Positions 17,791 through 25,802 of a DNA stretch of 32,785 nucleotides are shown here, one piece after another. The translations under genes and the position numbers were made by a program. Positions within the stretch are counted from its first letter, which is position 1. Every line of letters starts with the position of its first letter. This stretch comes from Methanothrix harundinacea (GTDB taxonomy: Archaea > Halobacteriota > Methanosarcinia > Methanotrichales > Methanotrichaceae). The stretch lies in contig LGFT01000039.1 of assembly GCA_001509375.1 (NCBI GenBank), forward strand, positions 1 to 32,785, given 5' to 3'. The notes beneath the pieces are model-generated. The model had not been told where the DNA came from, made no database searches, and saw only the letters and a list, made by a program, of their open reading frames with translations.

Positions 17791-18022
17791 GCCGCAGGAT
17801 GGGAAACGCCGTTGAGACGCGTCTTATTCACGCTTCATGAGAGGGGACCGGTCTGCGAATCAATTATATGCGCAGTTGAGTTAGAAGAATTACGGATGAA
17901 TAAGCTTTGCGGCTCGTTTTCCGATCGAAAGTGATCGATTCGACGAAAAGTCGCCTTTTTTCAGAGAAAAAGCTAAATTTTGAACCCATCGCTTCTGGGC
18001 GTTGATATACAATCATGATAAG

Positions 18023-18030
18023 TTATAAAT
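18023..18030 (+). promoter_or_regulatory. TATA-box promoter of the Trp/Tyr-rich gene
   Basis: TTATAAAT preceded by a purine-rich ATAAG is a good archaeal BRE/TATA pair. Transcription would start near 18052-18056, giving a leader of about 100 bases that contains the anti-Shine-Dalgarno-like element. Confidence 0.5.
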
Positions 18031-18091
18031 GCTGAGCCGTTCATATTGGAGTTGTAAACCATTTATGGGCTATGTGTGCTTATGGAGAGGG

Positions 18092-18103
18092 GGTCACCTC
18101 CTT
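18092..18103 (+). promoter_or_regulatory. Anti-Shine-Dalgarno-like element in the leader
   Basis: GGTCACCTCCTT closely copies the 3' end of archaeal 16S rRNA (GATCACCTCCT). Its CACCTC can pair with GAGGTG in the ribosome site at 18142-18147, 42 bases downstream, or locally with GGAG/GAGG at 18084-18090. The two pairings exclude each other, as in a translational switch. Confidence 0.4.
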
Positions 18104-18153
18104 AAGAAACTCGCAGTCCGCAGAGCCCATGGACTGAAAGTGAGGTGGAATTA

Positions 18154-18852
18154 GTGAAAGAAAAGATGGCAACAGGTTTAGTGCTGGCCTTCGCAGCCGT
18201 TATCTCTTTGGCTGCGATCTCTGCAGCACAGCTGGGAGACCCTTGGACCGGTCCATACTCGACTCCAGATTATGAGTCCTGGACGAGTCCATGGGAAGAT
18301 TATTCGTGGCAATATCAATGGCCGTCCAAATGGGATACGCCTTATAACCCGATGACCGAGCCCGTCCCCGAACCTTCGGGGATGTCCTCCGAAGGTTCGC
18401 ATCCGACTGCTGGGCCCGGCGGCTCGCAGCCTCTGAGCACGCCTTCGGCCTCGACAGGCTCGCCCATTACCTACCTGGACGATGGGGCATCTCTTTCTGA
18501 AAGTGAGGTGAGAGGCCTTCCTGGCGGATCGAGCCTCACGACGCCCGGTGGAGGATCGGGCACGCCTCTGACCTCCTCCGAAAGCCCTGGCGCCCTTTCT
18601 ATCTATTCCGGCGGCGCCCAAGATCGCTTTGGCGGGTATTCTAGCGGTACTCAAGATCGCTTATCTGGTCTTATGAGAGATACCCCAACGGGCGCGAACA
18701 GTGGCAATATTGGGGATACTGGTATCCTGGCTACCACCACGCCTGGTTCGGTGCAGATGCACGAGGGTGGCACCAGATCGCGATCTGGGGAAGCCGCTCA
18801 GGATGGAGCAACCCAATATGGGTCTACGTCTGGTGATCAGAGGCGAATCTGA
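18154..18852 (+). CDS. Secreted Trp/Tyr- and Ser/Gly-rich protein, probably frameshifted
   Basis: As read, 232 residues with a signal peptide (TGLVLAFAAVISLAAISAA), a Trp/Tyr/Pro-rich segment (SWTSPWEDYSWQYQWPSKW) and a long Ser/Gly/Thr/Pro-rich linker that includes a repeated AQDR/TQDR motif. GTG 18154 is preferred over GTG 18145 because TGAGGTGG ends six bases before it. The last about 55 residues are probably out of frame: frame 3 over the same DNA reads a Trp/Tyr-rich sequence like that of the N-terminus, and coding-like sequence returns to the original frame at 18988-19062. The intact gene would thus extend to 19062. No family recognised; an envelope role is inferred from the signal peptide. 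Confidence 0.55.
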   Translation: MKEKMATGLVLAFAAVISLAAISAAQLGDPWTGPYSTPDYESWTSPWEDYSWQYQWPSKWDTPYNPMTEPVPEPSGMSSEGSHPTAGPGGSQPLSTPSASTGSPITYLDDGASLSESEVRGLPGGSSLTTPGGGSGTPLTSSESPGALSIYSGGAQDRFGGYSSGTQDRLSGLMRDTPTGANSGNIGDTGILATTTPGSVQMHEGGTRSRSGEAAQDGATQYGSTSGDQRRI

Positions 18853-19062
18853 CTGACAAGTTTCAGATCACGGTTTTTGCTGGCGGAGTTGAGCTGTTGG
18901 CCGCCAGACGGGGCCCTTACGTGATGGGGGTCCCAGCGACTATTTTTCCCGGCGGCTTTTCCTATTCGATATACTCTTCGATCATGAGGTCAGATCGACG
19001 GAGTCTTCTCAGCCGATCGCCTGATCGACATCTATTTCTGGCGAAAAGGAGAGCCGGGATGA
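18645..19062 (+). pseudogene. Displaced C-terminal part of the Trp/Tyr-rich secreted protein
   Basis: Frame 3 is open from 18645 with one TGA at 18834-18836 and reads in pieces REQWQYWGYWYPGYHHAW, GWHQIAIWGSRSGWSNP, IWVYVW, stop, then LTDKFQITVFAGGVELLA and YVMGVPATIFPGGFSY. From 18988 frame 1 takes over with GQIDGVFSADRLIDIYFW and stops at 19060-19062. Regular beta-strand spacing and matching aromatic content argue that this is real protein sequence. Joining it to the start at 18154 needs one shift near 18645-18690, readthrough of one TGA and a compensating shift near 18985-18990. Confidence 0.5.
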
Positions 19063-19098
19063 TTATGGCGAGGATTTACTCTGAGGCGGGTGGGGCCT

Positions 19099-19569
19099 TT
19101 GGATCGTGAGCGGGCGTATCTGGTGGCCACCCCCTTCAAGAAGCGAGCCAAAAAGAGCCTTAAGATGAGCGACTTCGTCTTCGCCCTCTCTTTGGACCTG
19201 AAGTGGGGCCCTCCAGATAAGGTGCGGGCCCTTCTGCAGGAGGCGGCCGACGAGGGGCTTGTCCGGATAGATGGGGACTACGTCCACGCCACCTTCGACG
19301 ATGACCAGGCCGAGGTTCCCGTGGGGTTTCGGCCCTCAAAGGAGGTGGACCTCTTCGAGAGGGGGGTTCGGCTCATCGTCTCCGCGACGGGGATGGGCAG
19401 AAAAGAGGTGATCTCGATGGTGAACGAGAGGCAAGATTCCCTTCAGGGGCTGGTGAACCTAGATACTGTGGCTCTCCTCGTGGCAAGGGAGATGGGGATA
19501 GATGTGAGAGATCTCGCCCTGGAGGCATATCAGAACCTGGTGGATGAGGGGCTGCAAGATCAAAAGTAA
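19099..19569 (+). CDS. DUF2240 family protein
   Basis: 156 residues of the archaeal DUF2240 family. The N-terminal half is a helix-turn-helix-like region (ATPFKKRAKKSLKMSDFVFA, then a KVRALLQEAADEGLV helix and a VHATFD strand). The C-terminal half is helical (RLIVSATGMGRKEVISMVN, LVAREMGIDV). TTG 19099 is preceded by TGAGGCGG with normal spacing; a GTG at 19090 in the same frame is too close to that site. The function of the family is unknown; its fold suggests nucleic-acid binding. Confidence 0.82.
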   Translation: MDRERAYLVATPFKKRAKKSLKMSDFVFALSLDLKWGPPDKVRALLQEAADEGLVRIDGDYVHATFDDDQAEVPVGFRPSKEVDLFERGVRLIVSATGMGRKEVISMVNERQDSLQGLVNLDTVALLVAREMGIDVRDLALEAYQNLVDEGLQDQK

Positions 19570-19598
19570 AGGTTTTATCTTCAGAATGTCCTTTAATT

Positions 19599-20135
19599 GT
19601 GGGGGTGAGCCGTTTGGTATCTTCAGGATCGCTTCAGGATCAGGGGTTGCGTCGGGCTCTTTATCTGATGCTGTTGATCGGCATTTCTGCGACTGCCGCC
19701 GCAGAGGTGGTCGGGGGCGACGTCGCGCTGGGAGAGCTGTATCGGCTTGAGGAGGGGGTTTTAGTGATCGACTGGTCTCCAGAGATCGAGTTTATCTCCA
19801 ACTTCACTTTAGTGGGCGATAACTCTAGCACGGCAGAGACGGTGAACAACGGCAGCCTCGGCGCTCCTCTCCTTCCAAAAATCGCCTCACAGGGTTCGGG
19901 TCAAGCGTCCGCCTCACCGAGCCTTGCGGAGAGCGGAACGTACGACGGAGCAGCGAGCGATGCCTCCTTGGGCTGGGCTTCCTGGGACCCTCAGACGGGT
20001 GGCAAGGGCCGCCATGCAGAATATGGTCGTAGGGTCACTGATTTGGTGGGGATCTTCTCCATTGAGATGAATATAAAGCTCGGATCGAACTTGAGCTCTA
20101 GTCCCGGAACCGCGGAATGGATCCCCTGCCCCTAG
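19599..20135 (+). CDS. Small secreted or membrane-anchored hypothetical protein
   Basis: 178 residues with a hydrophobic segment at about 20-36 (ALYLMLLIGISATAAA) that looks like a signal peptide with a cleavage site after AAA. A short conserved-looking domain follows (VALGELYRLEEGVLVIDWS), then a Ser/Gly/Ala-rich tail. The likely start is GTG 19599 or GTG 19605. It is 30 bases after the DUF2240 gene and may share its transcript. I do not recognise it. Low-complexity C-terminal sequence lowers confidence in the exact product. Confidence 0.5.
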   Translation: MGVSRLVSSGSLQDQGLRRALYLMLLIGISATAAAEVVGGDVALGELYRLEEGVLVIDWSPEIEFISNFTLVGDNSSTAETVNNGSLGAPLLPKIASQGSGQASASPSLAESGTYDGAASDASLGWASWDPQTGGKGRHAEYGRRVTDLVGIFSIEMNIKLGSNLSSSPGTAEWIPCP

Positions 20136-20170
20136 GTGCAGCTATCCTTCGCTCTTTCATTCAGGTCCGA

Positions 20171-21166
20171 CTATTCTGGCCCTCTCCCGTTCAAACCTTT
20201 CTTCTTCTTCTCTAACTCCTCTTCAGCCAACCTCCGTCTCCGTTTACCGATGGTTGCGCTGAGGTGGGCTCCATAGAGGATTATCGCCCCGCTCAAGTAT
20301 ACCCAGAGCATCAGGACCACCACCGTCCCCAGAGAGCCGTAGACCAGCTGGTGTCGCGCAAGCCCGCTTTCGATATACCACGAAAAGCTCACTTTGCTGA
20401 CCTCCCAGCTTATGGCAGCCACAGAGGCTCCCCATCCTGCTTCTGGCCATCCGACCTCGGCATCGGGCGCCCAGAGGTACAGGAGATAGGCCATGATAAA
20501 GATAAGCAACATGGGAATCAGCTCAGATAACGCCTTAAGATACCAGACCTCGTAGTGGGGTTGAATCCGTGAGATGAGACCGAAGAGTCCGGACAAAATC
20601 AGGGAGAGGATCAGAAGACCCGTGAGAAGGGTTCCGGCCATGGCGAGGCCGATGAGGCGCCATTTCAGTAAGTTTCGCCGGGACGCGCCCTGCCAGGCCC
20701 GGTTGATGTTCCTGCCCAGGGCCGTGAAGACCGATGTGGAGGCCCAAATTAGGCCGAAAATGGCCCCGAACCCCACCGGAACCCTGAGATCCAGAACCTG
20801 CTGGATGTTCTCTCTGAGAATCTCCTGAGCTGGTGGGAAGCTGCCCAGCTCCAGGATCCGGTTCATACTCTCTCTGGCCAGCTCCTCTCCTGGGGGCAAA
20901 AACTCGCCCACCATATTCAAAATCTGGTCTTGAAAATTTTGGTTCTGCAAGAGAGAGCTGCTGACCACCACCAGGATGATCAAAAGCGGGAATAGGGCGA
21001 ATAGGGCGTAGTAGGAGATCGCCGCCGCTGCCTCCATCGCTCGCGCTTCATTGAAGCTTCGAAGAGCATGGATCGATATTCCCAGAGCGCCACGGCTGAA
21101 GTCGTCGGCCCAAAGGTATAAGTCTCTCGCCCTCTCCTCGGCCCCGCGTCCCAATTTGTCGGTCAT
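20171..21166 (-). CDS. YihY/BrkB family membrane protein
   Basis: 331 residues with about six transmembrane segments. The motif AAAISYYALFALFPLLIIL (about residues 46-64) is diagnostic of the YihY/BrkB family. Further family features are GFGAIFGLIWASTSVFTAL and the late YGSLGTVVVLMLWVYLSGAIILYGA, shown here in part as LMLWVYLSG. The C-terminus is a Lys/Arg/Glu-rich cytoplasmic tail. The older label ribonuclease BN is wrong for this family; a transport or envelope role is suspected. ATG 21166 lacks a clear ribosome site. The gene is divergent from the SIMPL-domain gene. Confidence 0.92.
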   Translation of the reverse strand: MTDKLGRGAEERARDLYLWADDFSRGALGISIHALRSFNEARAMEAAAAISYYALFALFPLLIILVVVSSSLLQNQNFQDQILNMVGEFLPPGEELARESMNRILELGSFPPAQEILRENIQQVLDLRVPVGFGAIFGLIWASTSVFTALGRNINRAWQGASRRNLLKWRLIGLAMAGTLLTGLLILSLILSGLFGLISRIQPHYEVWYLKALSELIPMLLIFIMAYLLYLWAPDAEVGWPEAGWGASVAAISWEVSKVSFSWYIESGLARHQLVYGSLGTVVVLMLWVYLSGAIILYGAHLSATIGKRRRRLAEEELEKKKKGLNGRGPE

Positions 21167-21278
21167 AATATTCGTTTTATCCAGGCGATCTCATCCATAT
21201 CTGATCCAACAACGGCTTTTCTCATATCTTTTGGACAGGATGTCTACAATAACTTGGCGCAGTATGATCTATCCCGAC

Positions 21279-21290
21279 CGTTCAATTTAA
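21279..21290 (+). promoter_or_regulatory. TATA-like promoter of the SIMPL-domain gene
   Basis: CAATTTAAGG lies about 40 bases before the ATG at 21325, in the 150-base divergent spacer with the BrkB-type gene. Confidence 0.35.
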
Positions 21291-21324
21291 GGTCTTCTTT
21301 GACCATTACCAACGGGGAATGCTC

Positions 21325-22080
21325 ATGAAGACCATGGCGATTTTATTAAGTCTGACAATTTTGACGCTTTCGGCGGCTGCAGAGGGGGCCTCCACGCTGA
21401 CCGTCGTCGGCGAGGGCGAGGTCGCCGTTCCGGCAGACACAGTCTATGTCACCATCAGCGTGACGACCCACGATGATAACTTGACACTGGCATCCTCGGA
21501 GAATGAAGCGTCCCTGGACAGAACGGTGGAGGCTCTGGTCGGTGTCGGCGTGAAGAGAGAGGACGTACCGTCGGGCCGCGGCATAAGCGTCCAGAGCATC
21601 ACGACCAGGAGCCGAGTATGCAACAACTCCACCTGCGTGATCGTCACCGATAATGCCAGCCTTGTAACGAGTCAGGTGACCATCAGGTTCGACGCCGAAG
21701 ACGGGGCCTTGATCAACAGATCTATCGAGACGGCCAGGGCTGAGGGGGCCGAGGCCGTCATATCCGGATATGCTCTGGAGGACGCCAGCGAGGCGGTGGC
21801 CGAAGCGCGACAAAGGGCCATCGAGGACGCCGAGGATGACGCCGAAGATCTCGCCTCTGCCGCGGGCCTTCATCTCGGAAAGAGGCTGGAGATATTCGAG
21901 CCTTCGCGCCCCGCAGTGCGCCAACAACCTGCCGGCTTCGACCCATTGGATCTCGACACGATGGATATCTTCGATTTCTGGGAGGCGATGATGGGTTCCT
22001 TGAAGGCAGAAACCTCACCCGAGCCTGGCATGTTGGAGGTCAGATCTCAGGTCGTGGTGACCTACGAGGTATCCTCTTGA
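21325..22080 (+). CDS. Secreted SIMPL (DUF541) domain protein
   Basis: 251 residues: signal peptide (MAILLSLTILTLSAAAEG), then a SIMPL domain. Typical features are VVGEGEVAVPADTVYVTISV at the start, the repeated Asn/Glu helix (SENEASLDRTVEAL), VKREDV, and the late AEARQRAIEDAEDDAEDLA followed by AAGLHLGKRLEI. Proteins of this class are periplasmic or extracellular and of uncertain function; some are linked to envelope stress. ATG 21325 is chosen because GGGG at 21314-21317 is seven bases upstream; ATG 21319 is too close. Confidence 0.88.
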   Translation: MKTMAILLSLTILTLSAAAEGASTLTVVGEGEVAVPADTVYVTISVTTHDDNLTLASSENEASLDRTVEALVGVGVKREDVPSGRGISVQSITTRSRVCNNSTCVIVTDNASLVTSQVTIRFDAEDGALINRSIETARAEGAEAVISGYALEDASEAVAEARQRAIEDAEDDAEDLASAAGLHLGKRLEIFEPSRPAVRQQPAGFDPLDLDTMDIFDFWEAMMGSLKAETSPEPGMLEVRSQVVVTYEVSS

Positions 22081-22180
22081 AGGGGTCCCTCCCGAACTGC
22101 GACCTTGGATCTCAAACCTTCTTTTTCTGCCCTCAAATGCCAGCTTTAGACTTTTGTTTGTGCAAAAAGCACTTTTGAAA

Positions 22181-22198
22181 CATAATTTATTTATTCTA
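22181..22198 (+). promoter_or_regulatory. TATA-box region of the bactofilin-like gene
   Basis: CATAATTTATTTATTC lies 20-37 bases before the GTG start in GC-rich surroundings. The spacing fits a leaderless or nearly leaderless transcript. Confidence 0.45.
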
Positions 22199-22217
22199 TA
22201 GCCTCCATTTTAGATGT

Positions 22218-23213
22218 GTGATTCAAGTGAGATGGTTACATGTTCTGCTTCTAATATCGGTCTTCGCCTTATACCCGCCTGCTGATGCGTTGAAGTTTGT
22301 GAGCGGAGATGTCATCTCCATCGACTCGCCGGTGGAGGACGATCTTTTCGCCGGAGGAGACACGGTGTACGTAAACGCTCCGGTAGACAGCGCCATCATC
22401 GCAGGAGGGAGTGTTGACGTAGACGCCCCGATAAAGGGAGACCTGATCGTCTTCGGAGGCAAAGTCGACTTAAACTCCGACGTTGGCGGAAAGATCGTGG
22501 CCGCTGGCGGCAATATCAACCTCCGAGGCGATGTCGAGAGGAACGTGGTGATGGCAGGGGGGACGGTGAGGATCCTATCCTCCTCGGATATAGGGATGGA
22601 CGCTGCCATCTCCGGCGGTGACGTCTACAACGGCGGAAACGTGGCGGGCACCCTCTGGGTAAACGCCGGAAATTTCGAGAATGCTGGGACCGCAGGCGAC
22701 GTGAAGTTCCAGATGTGGGAGGACGACGAGGCTGAAGAGAAGTCGGAGGCCTTCATCTCGACCTTCAGCGTCCTCATGATTCTGGGATTTTTTATCGTTG
22801 GCCTGATTATTCTTAGGCTCTTTCCGGGAGGCGTCTTTGCTGTCGATCGAGAGATAAGGAAATCCCCCCCGCTCAAGGCTCTCTTTGGCTTTGTGCTCAT
22901 CGCAGCTTCGATGATCCTGATCATCATATCGATGATTAGCATCGTGGGTCTGCCCCTGGGTCTTCTCATCTTGACGCTCTTTGTCGTTGCCCTATTGCTT
23001 GCAAACCTATTCGTCTCCTTCAGTCTGGGCAGATGGATCGTATCAACCCTGAACCAAACCCTGGGAGATGTGCCTTGCTTCGTCTTGGGCTATTTGGTCT
23101 TGAGCGCCCTCTTCCTCATTCCTTACGCTGGGCCCATAATTGAGCTGATCTCCATCAGTCTGGGGTTCGGGGCGATGGTCTATGCTCTGAACGAAAGCCG
23201 GAGGGAGATTTAA
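22218..23213 (+). CDS. Polymer-forming (bactofilin-like) membrane protein
   Basis: 331 residues. A signal peptide or first helix (HVLLLISVFALYPPADA) is followed by a beta-helix-like repeat region (about 25-165) with regularly spaced Asp, Gly and Val: SVDVDAPIKGDLIVFGG, KIVAAGGNINLRGDV and NVVMAGGTVRIL. This is the pattern of bactofilin or DUF583 polymer-forming domains. An acidic stretch leads to four or five hydrophobic helices (about 182-325). The combination of an extracytoplasmic beta-helix with a membrane bundle is common in archaeal and bacterial envelope proteins of unknown role. GTG 22218 is probably leaderless. Confidence 0.8.
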   Translation: MIQVRWLHVLLLISVFALYPPADALKFVSGDVISIDSPVEDDLFAGGDTVYVNAPVDSAIIAGGSVDVDAPIKGDLIVFGGKVDLNSDVGGKIVAAGGNINLRGDVERNVVMAGGTVRILSSSDIGMDAAISGGDVYNGGNVAGTLWVNAGNFENAGTAGDVKFQMWEDDEAEEKSEAFISTFSVLMILGFFIVGLIILRLFPGGVFAVDREIRKSPPLKALFGFVLIAASMILIIISMISIVGLPLGLLILTLFVVALLLANLFVSFSLGRWIVSTLNQTLGDVPCFVLGYLVLSALFLIPYAGPIIELISISLGFGAMVYALNESRREI

Positions 23214-23256
23214 TTGGGCGTATTGAACGCCGGGGTGAACGATGGAACTGTTATCT

Positions 23257-23285
23257 GAGGCAGCAGGCAGCGCGAATGCTGCCTC
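23257..23285 (+). terminator. Hairpin between the bactofilin-like gene and ftsZ
   Basis: GAGGCAGC and GCTGCCTC form a perfect eight-pair stem with a 13-base loop, 44 bases after the upstream stop. The T run that follows is weak, so it may be a terminator or a leader structure. Confidence 0.35.
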
Positions 23286-23437
23286 CAAACTTTATGCTGA
23301 AGTAAGATTATCTCGCTCCGAGGTAACAAAAAAGTATTTGGACAGAGGCGATTGACAGATATTCCAAGGCAACTATGAAAAAATCCATATACCAATAAGC
23401 TGCTAGATTCAAGAACGAAGAAGCCCAGGTGATGGAC

Positions 23438-24607
23438 GTGAAGTCGATTATAGATGAAGCTCTAAACAGAGCTGAACTCGAGGGCCGGACAGCTCCTTCG
23501 AGGGTCATGGATGACGACGAAGATCTCGAGAGCCAGAACGCTTCGCCAAGAACCATGGAGAACGACGAAGATCTCGTCTCGGTTCTGGAACAGCTCACTA
23601 CGGTTATCAGGGTAATCGGCTGTGGTGGAGGTGGGTCCAACACCATTGAGCGGCTCGCCGAGACTGGGATCGAGGGCGCTGAGCTTTTTGCCATGAACAC
23701 CGACGCCCAGCATCTTCTCCATATAAATGCGGACAGGCGCGTACTAATCGGGCGGCGCACAACTCGGGGATTGGGGGCGGGAAGCCTGCCCTCCATTGGA
23801 GAGGAGGCCGCCAGAGAGAGCATCGATGAGATCAGGGCCGCGGTGGAGGGGGCTGACATGGTCTTCATCACATGCGGCCTTGGAGGAGGAACGGGGACCG
23901 GGGCCGCTCCTGTCGTTGCTGAGGTTGCTAGGGAGATGGGCGCCCTTACGATCTCTGTGGTGACCCTGCCCTTCGCCGCGGAAGGGGCGATAAGGATGGC
24001 CAACGCCGACGCGGGGCTGAAACGGCTCCGAGAGGTCTCGGACACCGCCATCGTCGTTCCCAATGACCGGTTATTGGAAGTTGTTCCAGATCTGCCCCTC
24101 CAGGCGGCTTTCAAGGTGGCGGACGAGGTGCTGATGAGGTCTGTCAAGGGCATAACGGAGCTTATCACAAGGCCGGGCCTGATAAATTTAGACTTCGCCG
24201 ATGTCAGGACGATAATGTCCAACGGTGGCGTCGCCATGATAGGTCTCGGCGAGGCCGAAGGAGAGATGAAGAGCAAAGATTCTGTGATCAAGGCTTTAAG
24301 AAGCCCCCTTTTGGACGTGGACGTCTCTGGAGCGACCTCGGCGCTGGTCAACGTGGTGGGCGGTTCTAGCATGTCAATATCCGATGCCGAGACTGTGGTG
24401 GAAGAGGTATATGAGAGGATCAATCCAGATGCTCGGATCATTTGGGGAGCTCAAATAGATCCCAGTCTCGATAATACCATCAGGACGATGCTGGTGGTGA
24501 CCGGCGTATCATCCCCTCAGATTCTGGGCAAGGAGGACCTAAAACAGAGCCGGGTAGTCTCCAAGCACGGTATAGACTTTGTCAGAAGAAGGCGGATGGA
24601 TATCTGA
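23438..24607 (+). CDS. ftsZ: Cell division protein FtsZ
   Basis: About 389 residues of archaeal FtsZ. The GTPase has GCGGGGSN near residue 62, NTDAQ near 88, the tubulin signature GGGTGTG at about 149-155 and the T7 catalytic loop [11 protein letters not shown]. It polymerises into the division ring. The N-terminus [13 protein letters not shown] fits archaeal FtsZ if GTG 23438 is used, which has AGGTG six bases upstream; ATG 23432 and GTG 23429 are in frame but overlap that site. Between the N-terminal helix and the GTPase lies a 16-residue near-duplicate segment, MDDDEDL and MENDEDL. The usual archaeal neighbours secE and nusG do not follow. Confidence 0.95.
   Translation: MKSIIDEALNRAELEGRTAPSRVMDDDEDLESQNASPRTMENDEDLVSVLEQLTTVIRVIGCGGGGSNTIERLAETGIEGAELFAMNTDAQHLLHINADRRVLIGRRTTRGLGAGSLPSIGEEAARESIDEIRAAVEGADMVFITCGLGGGTGTGAAPVVAEVAREMGALTISVVTLPFAAEGAIRMANADAGLKRLREVSDTAIVVPNDRLLEVVPDLPLQAAFKVADEVLMRSVKGITELITRPGLINLDFADVRTIMSNGGVAMIGLGEAEGEMKSKDSVIKALRSPLLDVDVSGATSALVNVVGGSSMSISDAETVVEEVYERINPDARIIWGAQIDPSLDNTIRTMLVVTGVSSPQILGKEDLKQSRVVSKHGIDFVRRRRMDI
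23492..23587 (+). repeat. 48-bp tandem duplication inside ftsZ
   Basis: Two copies start at 23492 and 23540. The best-conserved part (23506-23528 against 23554-23576) differs at two of 23 positions. In-frame, it duplicates 16 acidic residues of the N-terminal tail. Confidence 0.7.
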
Positions 24608-24687
24608 CAAAACCCGCCTGGTGCTTCTTGTAGCGGGCCCGCTGCATAAAAAGGAAGGTCGGAGGATATCGGGCCGGTTCCTAAAGG

Positions 24688-25011
24688 TCAGCGGGTGACC
24701 ATAACGAGCCTGGAAAGGCGAGCGTTGGACGGGGTCTCTTCTTGGCTCTGGGTATCGTCCCCCTTTTCAGACGCAATTTTGTGAACGCCATCGTCCACCA
24801 CCAACTCAACCTTCTGCATGTAAAGGAGAGTCTGACCCACACAGGGCATCTCCTTGAAGGTATCTTGGTGAATGTAAATGGTTTTCAGCTTGTGACAGGA
24901 CTGGAGAATCCTATAGATGTCACGGTTTGTGGGCACGAAGGTGATGACTAGCTCCTCGTCACAGGGCATGAGCCGGGCCAGGTCAAACTCCGAGTTTAAG
25001 GTTCGCATCAT
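24688..25011 (-). CDS. DUF1699 family protein
   Basis: 107 residues. The core LVITFVPTNRDIYRILQSC followed by HKLKTIYIHQDTFK and the closing LLYMQKVELV matches the pattern of DUF1699, a small family typical of Methanosarcinales (there LVHLAFRPSN, then KLEAIQIP). The C-terminal 30 residues are polar and variable. ATG 25011 or the adjacent ATG 25008 starts the frame. A minus-strand TATA-like CATATATG lies at 25104-25111. The function is unknown. It is convergent with ftsZ. Confidence 0.7.
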   Translation of the reverse strand: MMRTLNSEFDLARLMPCDEELVITFVPTNRDIYRILQSCHKLKTIYIHQDTFKEMPCVGQTLLYMQKVELVVDDGVHKIASEKGDDTQSQEETPSNARLSRLVMVTR

Positions 25012-25802
25012 CTCCAGACCTCCAGGAATATCCGGGAAAGCTCCTATGGATCTGTGTCGCTGAACTTCCGAATCTCCTTAATGCTTCGAGCAAGTAATCC
25101 CTCATATATGAACCTGTTGATTCAAAATAACTGAGGATTGATGGGGTGCAGATTTATATCGTGACATTGGGTGACATAACGAAAATAGTTTTCCTGGAAA
25201 TTATGCTGGTGCGTCACCTATGGTCAAATTGCGCCGCCAGTCAGTCGAATTCTAGCAAATTCATCTGCTTATATCCGTTCTTTTCTTTCGGGTTTCCCTG
25301 CTGCTCAATGAGTTCCGAACTATTTTTGCAGCAACGCCATCACCGATTGTGCCAATATATCCCCCATCGATCCAAAACTCTCCACTCTAAAATTATTACT
25401 TCGGAAGTGCAGAGGGTCGCGAATACCCCAATCTTTAGGTTGGGGATGAAGTGGACTCTCGCCCGTTTTTCGTGCACCTTTAAATCGATAAAACATTAGT
25501 GGCTGTTCATGGAATCTGAGCAACAAAGACTCGACTATTTCTGAATTCCGGAAAACCGGCCGCACGCTGTTTGATTTTTAATTATGCAGCGGATCTTTAT
25601 TCTCCCACATCCTGCAGGTAGGCTTTTCTATCTGAAACATTTTTATTCCGACGTATTTTGCTGCTCATATTTCATGTAAACCCCATGATCCGATGGCACA
25701 CATGCGGAGAATTAAAAAACAGGTTTATGCTGCTTGACGTTTTCACGGAAACTTTGTACCTATTGCCATACTATCTCAGGTCTGATCTCGTTGATTCTAT
25801 CT
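25012..25802. other. Gene-poor, lower-GC region of about 790 bases
   Basis: Several short frames exist on both strands, but none has the codon bias, length or recognisable sequence of a gene. The only clear element is an IS200/IS605-type end at about 25405-25460. Lower GC than the flanks suggests decayed mobile DNA. Confidence 0.5.
25405..25460 (+). mobile_element. Solitary IS200/IS605-type right end
   Basis: CCCCAA-TCTTTAGG-TTGGGG is a six-pair hairpin followed by ATGAAGTGGA and preceded by GCAGAGGGTCGCGAAT. This layout is that of right ends of IS605/IS1341-type elements in archaea, where it also forms the 3' end of the guide (omega) RNA used by TnpB. No tnpA or tnpB is present upstream, so this is a remnant or a small non-autonomous element. 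Confidence 0.5.

Larger units (their letters stand above)
17650..18153. promoter_or_regulatory. Divergent regulatory region of about 500 bases
   Basis: No gene. It separates the minus-strand surface operon from the plus-strand Trp/Tyr-rich gene. Visible elements are an imperfect hairpin at 17748-17790, a minus-strand TATA-like element at 17861-17872, AT-rich DNA around 17930-18060, a plus-strand TATA element at 18023-18030 and an anti-Shine-Dalgarno-like stretch at 18092-18103. Both operons would have unusually long leaders. Confidence 0.5.

Noticed and set aside
18834-18836. TGA read as selenocysteine or the stop read as pyrrolysine
   Set aside because: Pyrrolysine uses TAG, no selenocysteine element is visible, and the same gene also needs two frameshifts. 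Decay or sequence error is simpler.
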